Part shown: positions 22,037-29,888 of the stretch, in pieces
Numbering within the stretch: the stretch's first letter is position 1
Layout of the letters: the number at the start of each line of letters is the position of its first letter
Source of the DNA: Collinsella sp.
GTDB lineage: Bacteria; Actinomycetota; Coriobacteriia; Coriobacteriales; Coriobacteriaceae
Length of the DNA: 30,067 bases
Assembly: GCA_019425005.1 (NCBI GenBank)
Contig: JAHYYK010000008.1
Coordinates: forward strand, 2,755 to 32,821
Reading direction: 5' to 3'
Program-made: the position numbers and the translations under genes
Notes under the pieces: generated by a model
The model's input: the letters and a program-made list of their open reading frames with translations, nothing else
What the model was told of the DNA's origin: nothing
Database searches by the model: none

Positions 22037-22431
22037 GGGGCGTGCCCGTCGCGGCGTTTCACGGGGATGTCTCGCGCCATCCCCGGACCCCTTCGCGCCA
22101 AAGGGACGAGTCCCCTTGGAACCCCGGGCCGCCGGCGGCGGGCCGTGAACGGCGGGACAATCACTCGGCTTCAACTCGCGATCGCCCCGCCGGCTCTCGC
22201 TCCGGCTCCGTTCGATGGCTCCCCTGGGTCGCCATCACTGCGCCTCCGCTCACCTGTCCCGTTGCACTCCGGTCGATTCGGCCTACGCTTCTCGGGGCAT
22301 GCAAGATATGTATTCCGTGCAACGGAATATCTTGCCCGGCCGAAGCCGGGATGTGCGAACCGCTCCAAAGTCGCTCCCGCAGAACCGTGCAACAGGCTTA
22401 CCGGCTGTTGCACGGACCTCAGATATGAAAG
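22037..22431. other. GC-rich non-coding stretch after the relaxase gene
   Basis: No convincing gene. It contains CCAAAGGGA-cgag-TCCCCTTGG (about 22099-22120), and a perfect 11-bp inverted repeat CCGTGCAACAG/CTGTTGCACGG at 22385-22415 with a 9-nt loop, 17 nt past the relaxase stop. The latter may end relaxase transcription. Either palindrome could belong to an origin of transfer, but no nick site was recognised. Confidence 0.4.
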
Positions 22432-23367
22432 TCAGTCCCGGCCTCTTTCGTCATCCACACCCTCGCGAGCCAGCTCCCACGCGGCCCGTATGGCAAGGTC
22501 GATTCCCCTTGCCGTGAACCTCATAATCCGCCCGGTCGAGCGGTTGACGGCGTAGCCGAGCCTCGCGCCGTTGATCTTCCTCGTCTTGCCGAGGGACTCC
22601 GAGTGATAGCGGTATTGCAGCGCCCCCCGCTTGGATCGGGCGATCTCGATCCCATCCGATTCCAACCGCCTTGCAAACTCTCCGAAGCGGTCGGGGCAGC
22701 TCTTGAGCCTCCCGACCTCCTCTGCCCTCTGGGCGACAATCGCTCGGACCCTTGCGTTCTCGGATTTGTCGGATCTCCCCTTCTTTGCCATCTCGCGCTC
22801 CTCGCGACCGGGCTGGCGCGCGTGCACCTTCGAGTTCGAGAGGCCCCTTTCGAGCTGGCTCAGGCCGTACTTCGTATCGAGCTCCTTCACCGTTCTCACG
22901 CGGGATTTCGCCGCCGCCCTCGCCGGCCCGTCGTTCAGACGCCGCCCAGTCTCGAGGTCCGTCCTATTGATGGCGAGGTGAGCGGCGAATCGGGCCGATC
23001 CATCCGACCTGCACCTCTCCTCATGCAGCACAATCACGATCTCCTGGTTGGGATAGCGCTTGGCGATGTAGTCCCTCGCGTACTCCATGCAACGCGAGGG
23101 CGTCATCGGCCCGCCGTTGCAGGAGCACTCGTCCGGGTTGAAGCCGATCACCTGATGCTGCATGTACGTGCACCTTGCGCCCTGCTTCCCGGGCCGGTTG
23201 TGCCCGGCCGCCTCCCGGGTGGCGTCCATTTCCTCGAACCATCGATCCTCATCGATGATGTGCTGGGTATCGTGGTCCAGGACTTTCTCCCTGTCCCAAT
23301 CGAAATACCGCTTGAGGTTTTGGAGGTGCTCCCCGCTCATGACGCTCGCCTGCTTGATTGCGGTCAT
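22432..23367 (-). CDS. Relaxase (MobA/VirD2-like)
   Basis: The 311-residue protein should nick the element's origin of transfer and lead the strand into the recipient. QHQVIGFNPDE and the segment VIVLHEERCRSDGSARFAAH followed by LAINRTDLETGRRL give the His...His...Asn pattern (His115, His130, Asn134) typical of relaxase metal-binding motifs. The C-terminal half is basic and probably binds DNA or the coupling protein. The ATG at 23367 has GGGAG about 8 nt upstream and is chosen over a start 17 codons earlier. It is the last gene of the leftward mobilization operon, 26 nt after the coupling-protein gene. The tyrosine nucleophile is not certain; Tyr21 and Tyr69 are candidates. Confidence 0.8.
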   Translation of the reverse strand: MTAIKQASVMSGEHLQNLKRYFDWDREKVLDHDTQHIIDEDRWFEEMDATREAAGHNRPGKQGARCTYMQHQVIGFNPDECSCNGGPMTPSRCMEYARDYIAKRYPNQEIVIVLHEERCRSDGSARFAAHLAINRTDLETGRRLNDGPARAAAKSRVRTVKELDTKYGLSQLERGLSNSKVHARQPGREEREMAKKGRSDKSENARVRAIVAQRAEEVGRLKSCPDRFGEFARRLESDGIEIARSKRGALQYRYHSESLGKTRKINGARLGYAVNRSTGRIMRFTARGIDLAIRAAWELAREGVDDERGRD

Positions 23368-23393
23368 TTTCCAACTCCCTTCAAAAACCGCCG

Positions 23394-25307
23394 TCAGTCG
23401 ACGAAGAGGCCGGACCATCCGTCGGCAACAGGCGGCTCCGCGGCCTCTTCCTCGAATTCGGGAGTCCAGAGATCGACGCCGTCCTCACGACCCATTTGCC
23501 TTGATATCAGCCTGGCCTGGTATTCCATCCTCTTGGCCGCCTCGTGCTCGCGCGTCCCCAGATCGAAGTGCTCCTTCGTCGGCATCCGCGTGCAATCGCA
23601 GACAGGGGCCCGGAAGCACCCCGCATGTTCCCTGCCCACGCCGTTCTCCGCGGTCTTCACCACGATGACGCCGTCCTTGTCGGGGGACATCTCCGTCCAC
23701 TCCCAAGGATGAATCAGGTCGTCGGCGTGCTCGCTGTAGGATGTCGACCCCGTACCGCCCGAAGGCCCCCTGCTCGAGCTGGTTCCCATGGTGTGCCGCG
23801 TCGTCTTCCCGACTAGCTCGGTGAAATACTGGCGGTCCTCGGCCTCGCCCAGTTTCATGGCGACCTTGACGCCGCAGTTTGCCAGGATCTTCTTCCGTCC
23901 GTCGCGCTCGCCGTACTTGTTCAGCTGAGAGATGTTCTGGACTGCGCCCATCCAGAACAGGTCGTACGAGCGCCCAAGGCTGAGAAGGCTAGGCAGGCAC
24001 TCGACCTTCGGCAGGTTCCCCCATTCGTCGCCGAGGATGGACACCGGCCGCGGCAGCTTTCCACCAGCTGCGTCCGCGATGGAATACACGGCAGCGTAGA
24101 GCTGCTCGAACAGGACCGCCGCGATCGCGTTGTAGGGGGAGCCCTCGTCCATCACGTGGAGGAACAGCGCGGTCTTCTCGCTCAGGATTCTACTCGGATC
24201 GATATCATCGCCCGAGACCATTCGCGCAATCGGCGCCGAAGCGTAGATCCTCAGGTTGACCTTTAGCGTGGAAACGATGCTCCTCAGCTCGTTGCCGCCG
24301 CTCGAGATGAACTGTGAGGCACGCGAGCGGGCCGGATGCCCCTGCGGCAGGGAACGGAACAGGCCCTTCAGCGGCTCACACGGATCCTCGCCGGCCCCCT
24401 CCGTCCCCAGGCACATGATGTGGTAGACCGTCGCGAGGTGCTTGCAGCCCCGCGGGCAGCCCTCGTCCAGCACGACCAGAAGGATCGTCGCGGCGAGCAG
24501 CGACCGCGCGGATTCCGTCCAGTGGCTCGCCTTCGCATCGCCCTCCCCGGCGATGAGCGTACGGGCGACGGCATCCGCAGCCTGCTCAGCCCCCGGCAGA
24601 TTCCCCCCGTTCGCGAGCCTATCGACCATTTCCAGTGGATTGAACGTGTCGCTCTTCTCGGGATGCTGGGCGTCCAGCAGAAGCACCCGGTACCCGCGAC
24701 GCTCCAGCTCGTCGCCCGTCAACTCGATGAGCTCACTCTTCACATCGGACACGATAATGGTCTGCGGCCTCGATTCCCCGTCATCCGCCCCATACGTCAG
24801 CAGATCAATTGTCGGGATCAGCAGCGATCTTGATTTTCCGGCACCCGTTGAGCCGTCGAGGAACATGTGCCGCCTCGGTTCGAACAGATACTTGGAGCCG
24901 AACAGCGTCTTCTCAAACCCGTACACGAATCCTCTGCTTTTCGGCTGTCCGTGCCCGTCCCAAATCTCCGAGCCCCGGATGGTCTCCGGCCCCGTTTTCA
25001 CCCGCGCCTCCCCAAGTACACCTCCGTCGGCGGCTCGCTCCTTCGAGGAAGCCGATAGCTGCATGAGCACGAATACCGACAGGAACAGCGCGAACGAGGC
25101 GAGGCAGCCCGGGATACAGTGAGGCGCCACGTTGAGCCACCACCAGATGATGCTATCTACGCTCAGGGTGAACCCAATCGAGCTGAGCTCGATTGGAAGT
25201 CCGAGAATCACGCAATCGAGGGGAATGGCAACAAGGGGTGCAAACCCCGCGGTAAGCAGCACTGCGAAAATCAGCGCCATGACCAACTTCTCCTTCACGT
25301 GAACCAC
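23394..25307 (-). CDS. VirD4/TraG-type coupling protein
   Basis: The 637-residue protein has two to three N-terminal membrane segments (about 8-35, 40-60, 66-85), then a cytoplasmic ATPase with Walker A GSTGAGKS (152-159), the TIIVSDVKSEL block typical of VirD4, Walker B VSILGDEWG (Asp427-Glu428) and the VQNISQL motif. It links the relaxosome to a type IV secretion channel. GTG at 25307 follows the MobC TAG directly; ATG at 25280 with AAGGAG is an alternative start. Having a coupling protein but no VirB4-like gene suggests the element uses another element's channel. Confidence 0.9.
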   Translation of the reverse strand: MVHVKEKLVMALIFAVLLTAGFAPLVAIPLDCVILGLPIELSSIGFTLSVDSIIWWWLNVAPHCIPGCLASFALFLSVFVLMQLSASSKERAADGGVLGEARVKTGPETIRGSEIWDGHGQPKSRGFVYGFEKTLFGSKYLFEPRRHMFLDGSTGAGKSRSLLIPTIDLLTYGADDGESRPQTIIVSDVKSELIELTGDELERRGYRVLLLDAQHPEKSDTFNPLEMVDRLANGGNLPGAEQAADAVARTLIAGEGDAKASHWTESARSLLAATILLVVLDEGCPRGCKHLATVYHIMCLGTEGAGEDPCEPLKGLFRSLPQGHPARSRASQFISSGGNELRSIVSTLKVNLRIYASAPIARMVSGDDIDPSRILSEKTALFLHVMDEGSPYNAIAAVLFEQLYAAVYSIADAAGGKLPRPVSILGDEWGNLPKVECLPSLLSLGRSYDLFWMGAVQNISQLNKYGERDGRKKILANCGVKVAMKLGEAEDRQYFTELVGKTTRHTMGTSSSRGPSGGTGSTSYSEHADDLIHPWEWTEMSPDKDGVIVVKTAENGVGREHAGCFRAPVCDCTRMPTKEHFDLGTREHEAAKRMEYQARLISRQMGREDGVDLWTPEFEEEAAEPPVADGWSGLFVD

Positions 25308-25652
25308 CTACTCTCTCGCACGGGCGAGCAGGTCGTTAACCCAGCCCACCGCGGTTGAAACGATTGAAGTCGCCCGGTTGAGGTTGTTGAGGACTACCGG
25401 GTCGGGGCCGTAGGTATTGAGGGCACGGACCGCCTGGTTGAGATTCGTGCCGATCTTCTTTAGCTCGGTCCTGATGCCGGTAAGCTCCCCCGTATCGGCG
25501 ACCCTGACCGGCTTCTCGCCGCAGAGCAGGGCGGCGTCGCGCATGAAGGTTGACGCCGGCATATTCATGGCCGCCGCCTTCTCCTCGATCGCCTTACGCT
25601 GCTCCTCATTCATTCGCACGTTGATGTGCGCGTTCATCGAAGCCATAACCAT
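25308..25652 (-). CDS. mobC: MobC-like relaxosome accessory protein
   Basis: The 114-residue protein starts with a ribbon-helix-helix (INVRMNEEQRKAIEEKAAAM, then NMPASTFMRDAAL) and has the MobC-type block GIRTELKKIGTNLNQAVRALN. It should bind near the origin of transfer and help the relaxase. ATGs at 25652, 25646 and 25637 are all possible; the last begins right before the first strand. It abuts the coupling-protein gene. Confidence 0.8.
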   Translation of the reverse strand: MVMASMNAHINVRMNEEQRKAIEEKAAAMNMPASTFMRDAALLCGEKPVRVADTGELTGIRTELKKIGTNLNQAVRALNTYGPDPVVLNNLNRATSIVSTAVGWVNDLLARARE

Positions 25653-25662
25653 CCAATCTGGA

Positions 25663-25684
25663 CGGGGCCGGCACAGCGGCCCCG
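25663..25684. repeat. 8-bp GC-rich stem before mobC
   Basis: CGGGGCCG/CGGCCCCG with a 6-nt loop lies between the 92-codon gene and mobC. On the mRNA it could limit read-through from the replication genes or serve as a relaxosome site. Confidence 0.4.
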
Positions 25685-25690
25685 TTTCCT

Positions 25691-25969
25691 TTATTTAGTT
25701 GACATTGTTTGAAGCATCTGGCCGATGCGCCCAATCCTCACCCGCGCCCAGACATCGAAGGGGACCCCCGGCAAGGCACCAAGATATATATGGCAAGGCT
25801 GCCATTGCTCTTTATAGATATCGAGAGCATCGAGCAAACGTTTCCGCTCCCAAACGAGCTCTGCGGCCGAGAGCGAAGGAAGATCCTTGTTCTCGGCGCG
25901 CGCAAGCTCGTCGGAAGACAGGCATGGGTTGGGCGCCCGGTACCCACCAATGCAGGGCCCGGGCTCCAT
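25691..25969 (-). CDS. Hypothetical 92-residue element protein
   Basis: No family recognised. The protein is soluble, with a helical middle LSAAELVWERKRLLDALDIY and an end WARVRIGRIGQMLQTMSTK. The ATG starts 2 nt after the stop of the DnaB-like gene, so it is probably translated with it. Its place between the ATPase and MobC suggests a role in element DNA handling. Confidence 0.6.
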   Translation of the reverse strand: MEPGPCIGGYRAPNPCLSSDELARAENKDLPSLSAAELVWERKRLLDALDIYKEQWQPCHIYLGALPGVPFDVWARVRIGRIGQMLQTMSTK

Positions 25970-25971
25970 GA

Positions 25972-26838
25972 TTATTTGACCTCGCTAAATGTTGCCGCCG
26001 GGGCATCAAACTCGAACTCCACAACACCGCATGAGCCATATCGATTTTTCGTAACCGATGCAATCACGGGGCGCTTTTTTAAAATCATATTGGAGTTCCG
26101 CTCTTCGGTCTTATTTCCTTTAATCGAAAGAGACATAACGATGTCAGCAGAGTACTCAAACATATTGCACCCGCCGATTGCCTGTAAGCCAGTAGTTTGC
26201 TTGTCGTAGTTTGTCCGGTTAATCGAGGATATAGCGAAGAGCGGGCAATGAGTCTCGTCCACAATTCTGCGAAGCTCGGAAGCGACGAGCTTGAGACCAA
26301 TACGTTCATCGACAGTTCGGAGATCTTGAGGAAGCGCGACAATTTGAGCGTAGTCGACTATCACCAGCGGGGGTTCGCCGTATTTAGCTGCAACTTTCTC
26401 GATGGGCTGGCGCATCCCGTCTTTCTCGATTTCACCGGACACTATAAACATACGGTCGGCAATGCTGCCAGCGTAAACTTCGACCATCTTGTCAAATAGT
26501 TCGCGTTTGCCCGCGGACATATTGCCACCATACATATCATCATAGGTGAGCTTGCCGCCCGAAATACGAGTCAGGCTCTTCGCCAGCATGCTGGCACGGC
26601 TGAGCTCACCCTCGAAGATGACAACTGGATGTCCCCCAATGGCCCAACGGTCGGCGATTTGGTGCATGAATGTAGTTTTACCGGTACCGGGCCCTCCGGG
26701 CACAATACACAGGTACTGGCGTATTCCTCCGAGAATTGCATCAAGATCTCGATGCTCGATATGACCGAGCGGTCTGTTTTTTAAAATGCAGCTAACGGTC
26801 TCATCGAGACCGATACTCATCGAATCTACAGTCGGCAT
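25972..26838 (-). CDS. DnaB/RecA-fold ATPase (replicative helicase-like)
   Basis: The 288-residue protein equals a DnaB C-terminal domain without the N-terminal primase-binding half. It has Walker A GGPGTGKTT (48-56), the FEGELS segment after strand 2, Walker B PLVIVDYAQI (Asp162), and the ISSINRTNYDK and ADIVMSLS blocks typical of DnaB. It may help replicate the excised element. It overlaps the 3' end of the DNA-binding-protein gene by 13 nt. No initiator protein is visible beside it. Confidence 0.82.
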   Translation of the reverse strand: MPTVDSMSIGLDETVSCILKNRPLGHIEHRDLDAILGGIRQYLCIVPGGPGTGKTTFMHQIADRWAIGGHPVVIFEGELSRASMLAKSLTRISGGKLTYDDMYGGNMSAGKRELFDKMVEVYAGSIADRMFIVSGEIEKDGMRQPIEKVAAKYGEPPLVIVDYAQIVALPQDLRTVDERIGLKLVASELRRIVDETHCPLFAISSINRTNYDKQTTGLQAIGGCNMFEYSADIVMSLSIKGNKTEERNSNMILKKRPVIASVTKNRYGSCGVVEFEFDAPAATFSEVK

Positions 26839-27083
26839 GGGTCGCTCGCCTCCAATTCATGGAGGTAAGAATAGAAAGTCGATTCGAGAATGTAGATGCG
26901 GCGATGGAGCGCAATGGCACGTCCACTCTCTTTCATAAGCCTTGACGCCGTAACCGGGCTTAGACCGGTTATCTTACACACTTCCGCGATGCCTAAAAGG
27001 CGCTCATGGCCCAAGTTTGGGTTGAAAGAAACCGCAGGTGAAGCCTGTACGGCAGCGTACGGCTCATTAGATTCAACCGGCAT
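26826..27083 (-). CDS. Excisionase-like helix-turn-helix protein
   Basis: The 85-residue protein has a winged-helix-like DNA-binding region LLGIAEVCKITGLSPVTASR followed by LMKESGRAIALHRRIYIL, as in Xis/MerR-type small proteins. ATG at 27083 with AAAGGA 7 nt upstream is preferred over a start 15 codons earlier. It is the first gene of the leftward replication/mobilization operon and may regulate it or assist excision. Confidence 0.7.
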   Translation of the reverse strand: MPVESNEPYAAVQASPAVSFNPNLGHERLLGIAEVCKITGLSPVTASRLMKESGRAIALHRRIYILESTFYSYLHELEASDPCRL

Positions 27084-27337
27084 GGTAGAATCCTTTCTGG
27101 TCAGCTCGCCCCTCCCCTCGGTCTGCAAACTTTGATGGGAAGGGCGGGCGGCTATTAAATTGTGACCAAGTTAATACTCCTAACGTCGGGCTGGTCAGGC
27201 GTTTACTTGAACATCAGTTTAATGCTTTTAATTCTTAATTTTCAATCTTTTTTCAATCTTTCTTCGCTTTTCTTTTGAACTCACATGGACATACCTTCCT
27301 ACCTGCGTTAACATCATGGAAAACGACAGGAGGAAAT

Positions 27338-28096
27338 ATGCCACGTCTCCCAGTATCAGGCATGAAGATGAAAAAGGTTAAAGTCGGAACAACTGTTCAG
27401 CTCCAAACGGCTGACGAAATCGAGTTCCTTCGCAATACGAAATCGGATTCTATTAGAACCCCTGGCGAGGCAATCGATTTCGTCTTTAAGCTCATCATGA
27501 GACTTGATCCCGAGGTTGCGCGTTCTCTAGACAAGACCTGCGTCCAGGGCATCTCCTCGATTGATGATGAGCTGAGTCGCTTACGACATGACGGTTCCGA
27601 GAAGATGGCCGTCGCATCAAAGCGGCTTCAACAGGAGCAATTTTCCGCACTCCACGAACATCTATCCAATCTGTACGAAGATGATGAGGTTGCCATGGGC
27701 ATGAGACGAGTAGATCTTCTTGGTGACGATTTTGCCGTCTTCCCCTCCGATTGGGTCCTCCTGGAACCCGAAAGCGCTGCAAAGGCATGCAGCCAGGTTA
27801 GCGTTATCGAAATTCACGGCGGAGCCGAATACTGCGCCCCTCATTTCGTCTTCTTCCATAATGGCGAGTACGACAAGAACGACAAGCTCGAGAAGGCGAC
27901 CGAATTATGGCCGCAAATGAAAGACGTCCGTCGAGATGAAGTGAAGCTCGTAGCGGACGATAACGGCAAGTACCTCAACATGAAGGAACATCTTGCAGCA
28001 CCGATTATTTGCTACTTTAACCTTCTCGACGCTTCGTACTATCAGTCGGTCGAAATGACACCTCCGTATAATGCCGTAATCAATCGAATCCGTTAA
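27338..28096 (+). CDS. Hypothetical 252-residue element protein
   Basis: AGGAGG 6-7 nt before ATG 27338 fixes the start. The N-terminus (KKVKVGTTVQLQTADEIEFL, then RSIRTPGEAIDFVF-like pattern) could be a small strand-helix-helix fold, followed by a charged helical stretch of about 80-135 (SRLRHDGSEKMAVASKRLQQ). The C-terminal half is mixed strand/helix with several aromatic residues. No transmembrane segment or catalytic motif was recognised. It is divergent from the replication operon, convergent with the integrase, and shares a terminator with the latter. Confidence 0.75.
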   Translation: MPRLPVSGMKMKKVKVGTTVQLQTADEIEFLRNTKSDSIRTPGEAIDFVFKLIMRLDPEVARSLDKTCVQGISSIDDELSRLRHDGSEKMAVASKRLQQEQFSALHEHLSNLYEDDEVAMGMRRVDLLGDDFAVFPSDWVLLEPESAAKACSQVSVIEIHGGAEYCAPHFVFFHNGEYDKNDKLEKATELWPQMKDVRRDEVKLVADDNGKYLNMKEHLAAPIICYFNLLDASYYQSVEMTPPYNAVINRIR

Positions 28097-28132
28097 AAAC
28101 GATAGGGCCCCAATTGGGGTCCTATCGTTTTT
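28095..28132. terminator. Bidirectional terminator shared with the integrase
   Basis: A nearly perfect hairpin, AAAAACGATAGG (28095-28106) with CCTATCGTTTTT (28121-28132) and GCCCC/GGGGT inside, has A runs on one side and T runs on the other. It serves both convergent genes and overlaps the integrase stop. Confidence 0.9.
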
Positions 28133-29408
28133 AACTTTTTAGAAGATTGTCCAGCACTGATGCTGCCTTCTGGTCATTCGCCTCGATAAAGTGGCTATAG
28201 ATAGACAACGTCGTCGATGGGCTAGCATGGCCCAAACGTGCCTGGATCGTCTTAATGTCCGCATTGGCACCAACGAGCAAAGTCGCTTGCGTATGTCTAA
28301 GCTCATGAGGCTTCAGCCCGCTATAACCCGTATAGCGGGTACGTTTGACGCCGTCACTCCCAATGACTTCCCTGCTCTCCTCAAAAGTACCGAAGCCGTT
28401 TTTCGCCGCAAACAGCCTAAACGCCCTTGAATAGTTATGTCCATCCATCCGGGTCACAAGAGCCCGTTTGCCGTTAGCGGCGTCAACGACCCCAATGGAA
28501 TGGACAATGGGCGTTTCTCCAGTCTGCCCCACTGCAAAGGAATCGAACTCACTCCGCTGAATGGCTTTCCACCTGTCTAGATAGTCGGCAAGTTCATTTC
28601 CAACCGAGATCTTACGCCTGCTCATCTTTGATTTGGGCGGCCTCAATGTCCTGTCGTTCGTATATTGCTTTACTATCCTCAGAGTCTTGGCGTCGGGGTC
28701 ATAATCCTCCCATGAGAGACCAAGGGCCTCCCCCTTCCTCAAACCGCAGAGAAGCAGAAGCATTGTGCATGTGATAAAGGAAGATGGCTTCTCCTCCAAA
28801 AGGACCGCAAGAAGCCTTGCCGCCTCATCGGCGCTCAGCGCCTTACGAGCCTCGACATTCTGCTTGGGCAGTTTCACTCCCCTACAAGGGTTTTTGCCCA
28901 CAAGGTCGTTATCGACGGCATCCTCCATTACCTGTTTGAGCTTGATGTGAATGCGGCGAATTTCACTTTCGCTGAATCGGCCTTCTTTTCTAGCCTTGGC
29001 ATAAGCAGCGCGAACGTCATCCGATTTAAGCCGAGTGAGATCGGGATTGCCGAACAGCTCGCGTATGTGACGAATGTCCAAACCTTCACGCTCATAAGCA
29101 AGAGGTGATCCCATGGTCGACTCCCTGTTCGCGTGAAACCTGTCCGCATAATCCGATAGGCCCAGAGGAGCATTGTCCCGGCTGGAAGCACCCTCGAGCT
29201 CAGCTCTATAGGCTTCCAGCGCCTTGGCGACTTCGCTCGGCCAGTTTTTCGGGTTCTTGCTTCTGCAGTGAACCCTGCGTGACGGACTACGGCGGTACCG
29301 TCCTGTCTCCGGATCTTTTCCCAGAGAGAAATAAATCCGATAGACGCCTTTGCTCTTATCGATGCATTCCGATGTGCCGCGAGCGGTCTTTTTTATCAAT
29401 CCCTGCAA
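28131..29408 (-). CDS. Tyrosine site-specific integrase
   Basis: The 425-residue protein has an N-terminal arm-binding part (GVYRIYFSLGKDPETGRYRR), a SAM-like core-binding domain at about 80-175 and a catalytic domain with Arg224 (CGLRKGEALG), His368-Arg371 (HELRHTQATL), His394 (LGHASP) and nucleophile Tyr404 (SIYSHF). It should recombine the tRNA-Thr att sites. The start is TTG at 29408 with GAGGG about 6 nt upstream; a TGA directly precedes it in frame. Palindromes at 29427-29519 lie just upstream and attR is 230 bp away. Confidence 0.93.
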   Translation of the reverse strand: MQGLIKKTARGTSECIDKSKGVYRIYFSLGKDPETGRYRRSPSRRVHCRSKNPKNWPSEVAKALEAYRAELEGASSRDNAPLGLSDYADRFHANRESTMGSPLAYEREGLDIRHIRELFGNPDLTRLKSDDVRAAYAKARKEGRFSESEIRRIHIKLKQVMEDAVDNDLVGKNPCRGVKLPKQNVEARKALSADEAARLLAVLLEEKPSSFITCTMLLLLCGLRKGEALGLSWEDYDPDAKTLRIVKQYTNDRTLRPPKSKMSRRKISVGNELADYLDRWKAIQRSEFDSFAVGQTGETPIVHSIGVVDAANGKRALVTRMDGHNYSRAFRLFAAKNGFGTFEESREVIGSDGVKRTRYTGYSGLKPHELRHTQATLLVGANADIKTIQARLGHASPSTTLSIYSHFIEANDQKAASVLDNLLKS

Positions 29409-29426
29409 TCATATCCCTCGTTAGAT

Positions 29427-29483
29427 TTTCGATTAGGCTTGCTGGCAAAGCTTTAAAAGCTTTGCCAGCAAGCCTAATCGAAA
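29427..29483. repeat. 28-bp perfect palindrome upstream of integrase
   Basis: The 28-nt arm at 29427-29454 (starting TTTCGATTAGGCTTGC) is followed by one A and then its exact reverse complement at 29456-29483. It lies 18 nt before the integrase TTG, in its promoter or leader. It has no T run on the integrase side that would make it a plain terminator. Confidence 0.93.
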
Positions 29484-29519
29484 CTTTTCACACTTTCAAG
29501 TCTCACTAAGTGTGAAAAG
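29484..29519. repeat. 12-bp perfect inverted repeat next to the palindrome
   Basis: CTTTTCACACTT (29484-29495) and AAGTGTGAAAAG (29508-29519) are exact complements around 12 nt. It directly abuts the 57-bp palindrome, between it and attR. It may bind the integrase arm domain, an excisionase or a repressor. Confidence 0.85.
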
Positions 29520-29635
29520 AGTGGGAAATATGATTCTAATAGCTAGCTCGATAATTGCTAATTACCTATTTTTACCTGCGCTTCTTTTAAATTCAGTGAA
29601 ATTGGCCTCATCTCGTCAAATGCCGAATTCACGTA

Positions 29636-29685
29636 CTCGTAAAGCGGGGGTCACCGGTTCGAGCCCGGTCGCTGGCTCCATTGCA
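29636..29685. other. attR direct repeat
   Basis: Identical over 50 bp to 14529-14578 (tRNA-Thr 3' half plus TTGCA). Here it lacks the 5' half of the tRNA, so it is not a gene. It marks the right boundary of the element. Confidence 0.92.
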
Positions 29686-29692
29686 CAAGATA

Positions 29693-29714
29693 GCCGCCTT
29701 CGGGCGGCTTTTTT
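29693..29714 (+). terminator. Original chromosomal tRNA-Thr terminator
   Basis: GCCGCC-TTCG-GGCGGC with six T residues lies 8 nt past attR. Before integration this would have been just downstream of the tRNA; it is now stranded 15 kb away. Confidence 0.8.
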
Positions 29715-29784
29715 GTTGCCGATTTCGGGCGCGCATCCGCCAATCCAAGCACAACGCCGCCGGAAACTCCCCTACTCAACAAAA

Positions 29785-29828
29785 GCCCCGCCAACCGCAA
29801 TCCCCAAAGGAACCGCGTACAGCGGGGC
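29785..29828 (-). terminator. Terminator of the YhcH-family gene
   Basis: On the minus strand GCCCCGC (29828-29822) pairs with GCGGGGC (29791-29785) across a loop with inner pairing, followed by TTTTGTT. It lies about 60 nt past the stop at 29889. Confidence 0.55.
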
Positions 29829-29888
29829 CCAAGCGAGCTCCCCCAAGGGATAACGCTCGCAACACGAACAGCTCAGCCGAGCAGCGCG

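Larger units (their letters stand above)
14529..29685. mobile_element. Integrative mobilizable element in tRNA-Thr
   Basis: A 15.2-kb element bounded by 50-bp att repeats. It carries a tyrosine integrase next to attR, a leftward block of DNA-binding protein, DnaB-like ATPase, MobC-like protein, VirD4-type coupling protein and relaxase, a peptide-modification cargo operon, and decayed genes and IS fragments. No VirB4 or other mating-pair genes are seen, so transfer would need a helper. Cargo GC is visibly lower than in the flanking chromosome. Confidence 0.88.

Noticed and set aside
22037..22431. Origin of transfer
   Set aside because: There are inverted repeats, but no recognisable nick-site motif, and the location downstream rather than upstream of the mobilization genes gives no firm support.
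29636..29712. Second tRNA-Thr gene at the right end
   Set aside because: Only the anticodon-loop-to-CCA half is present; the D-arm and 5' acceptor strand are missing. It is the att duplicate.
29512..29853. 113-codon gene across attR
   Set aside because: It runs through the att repeat and the tRNA terminator, has no ribosome site and an unnatural composition.
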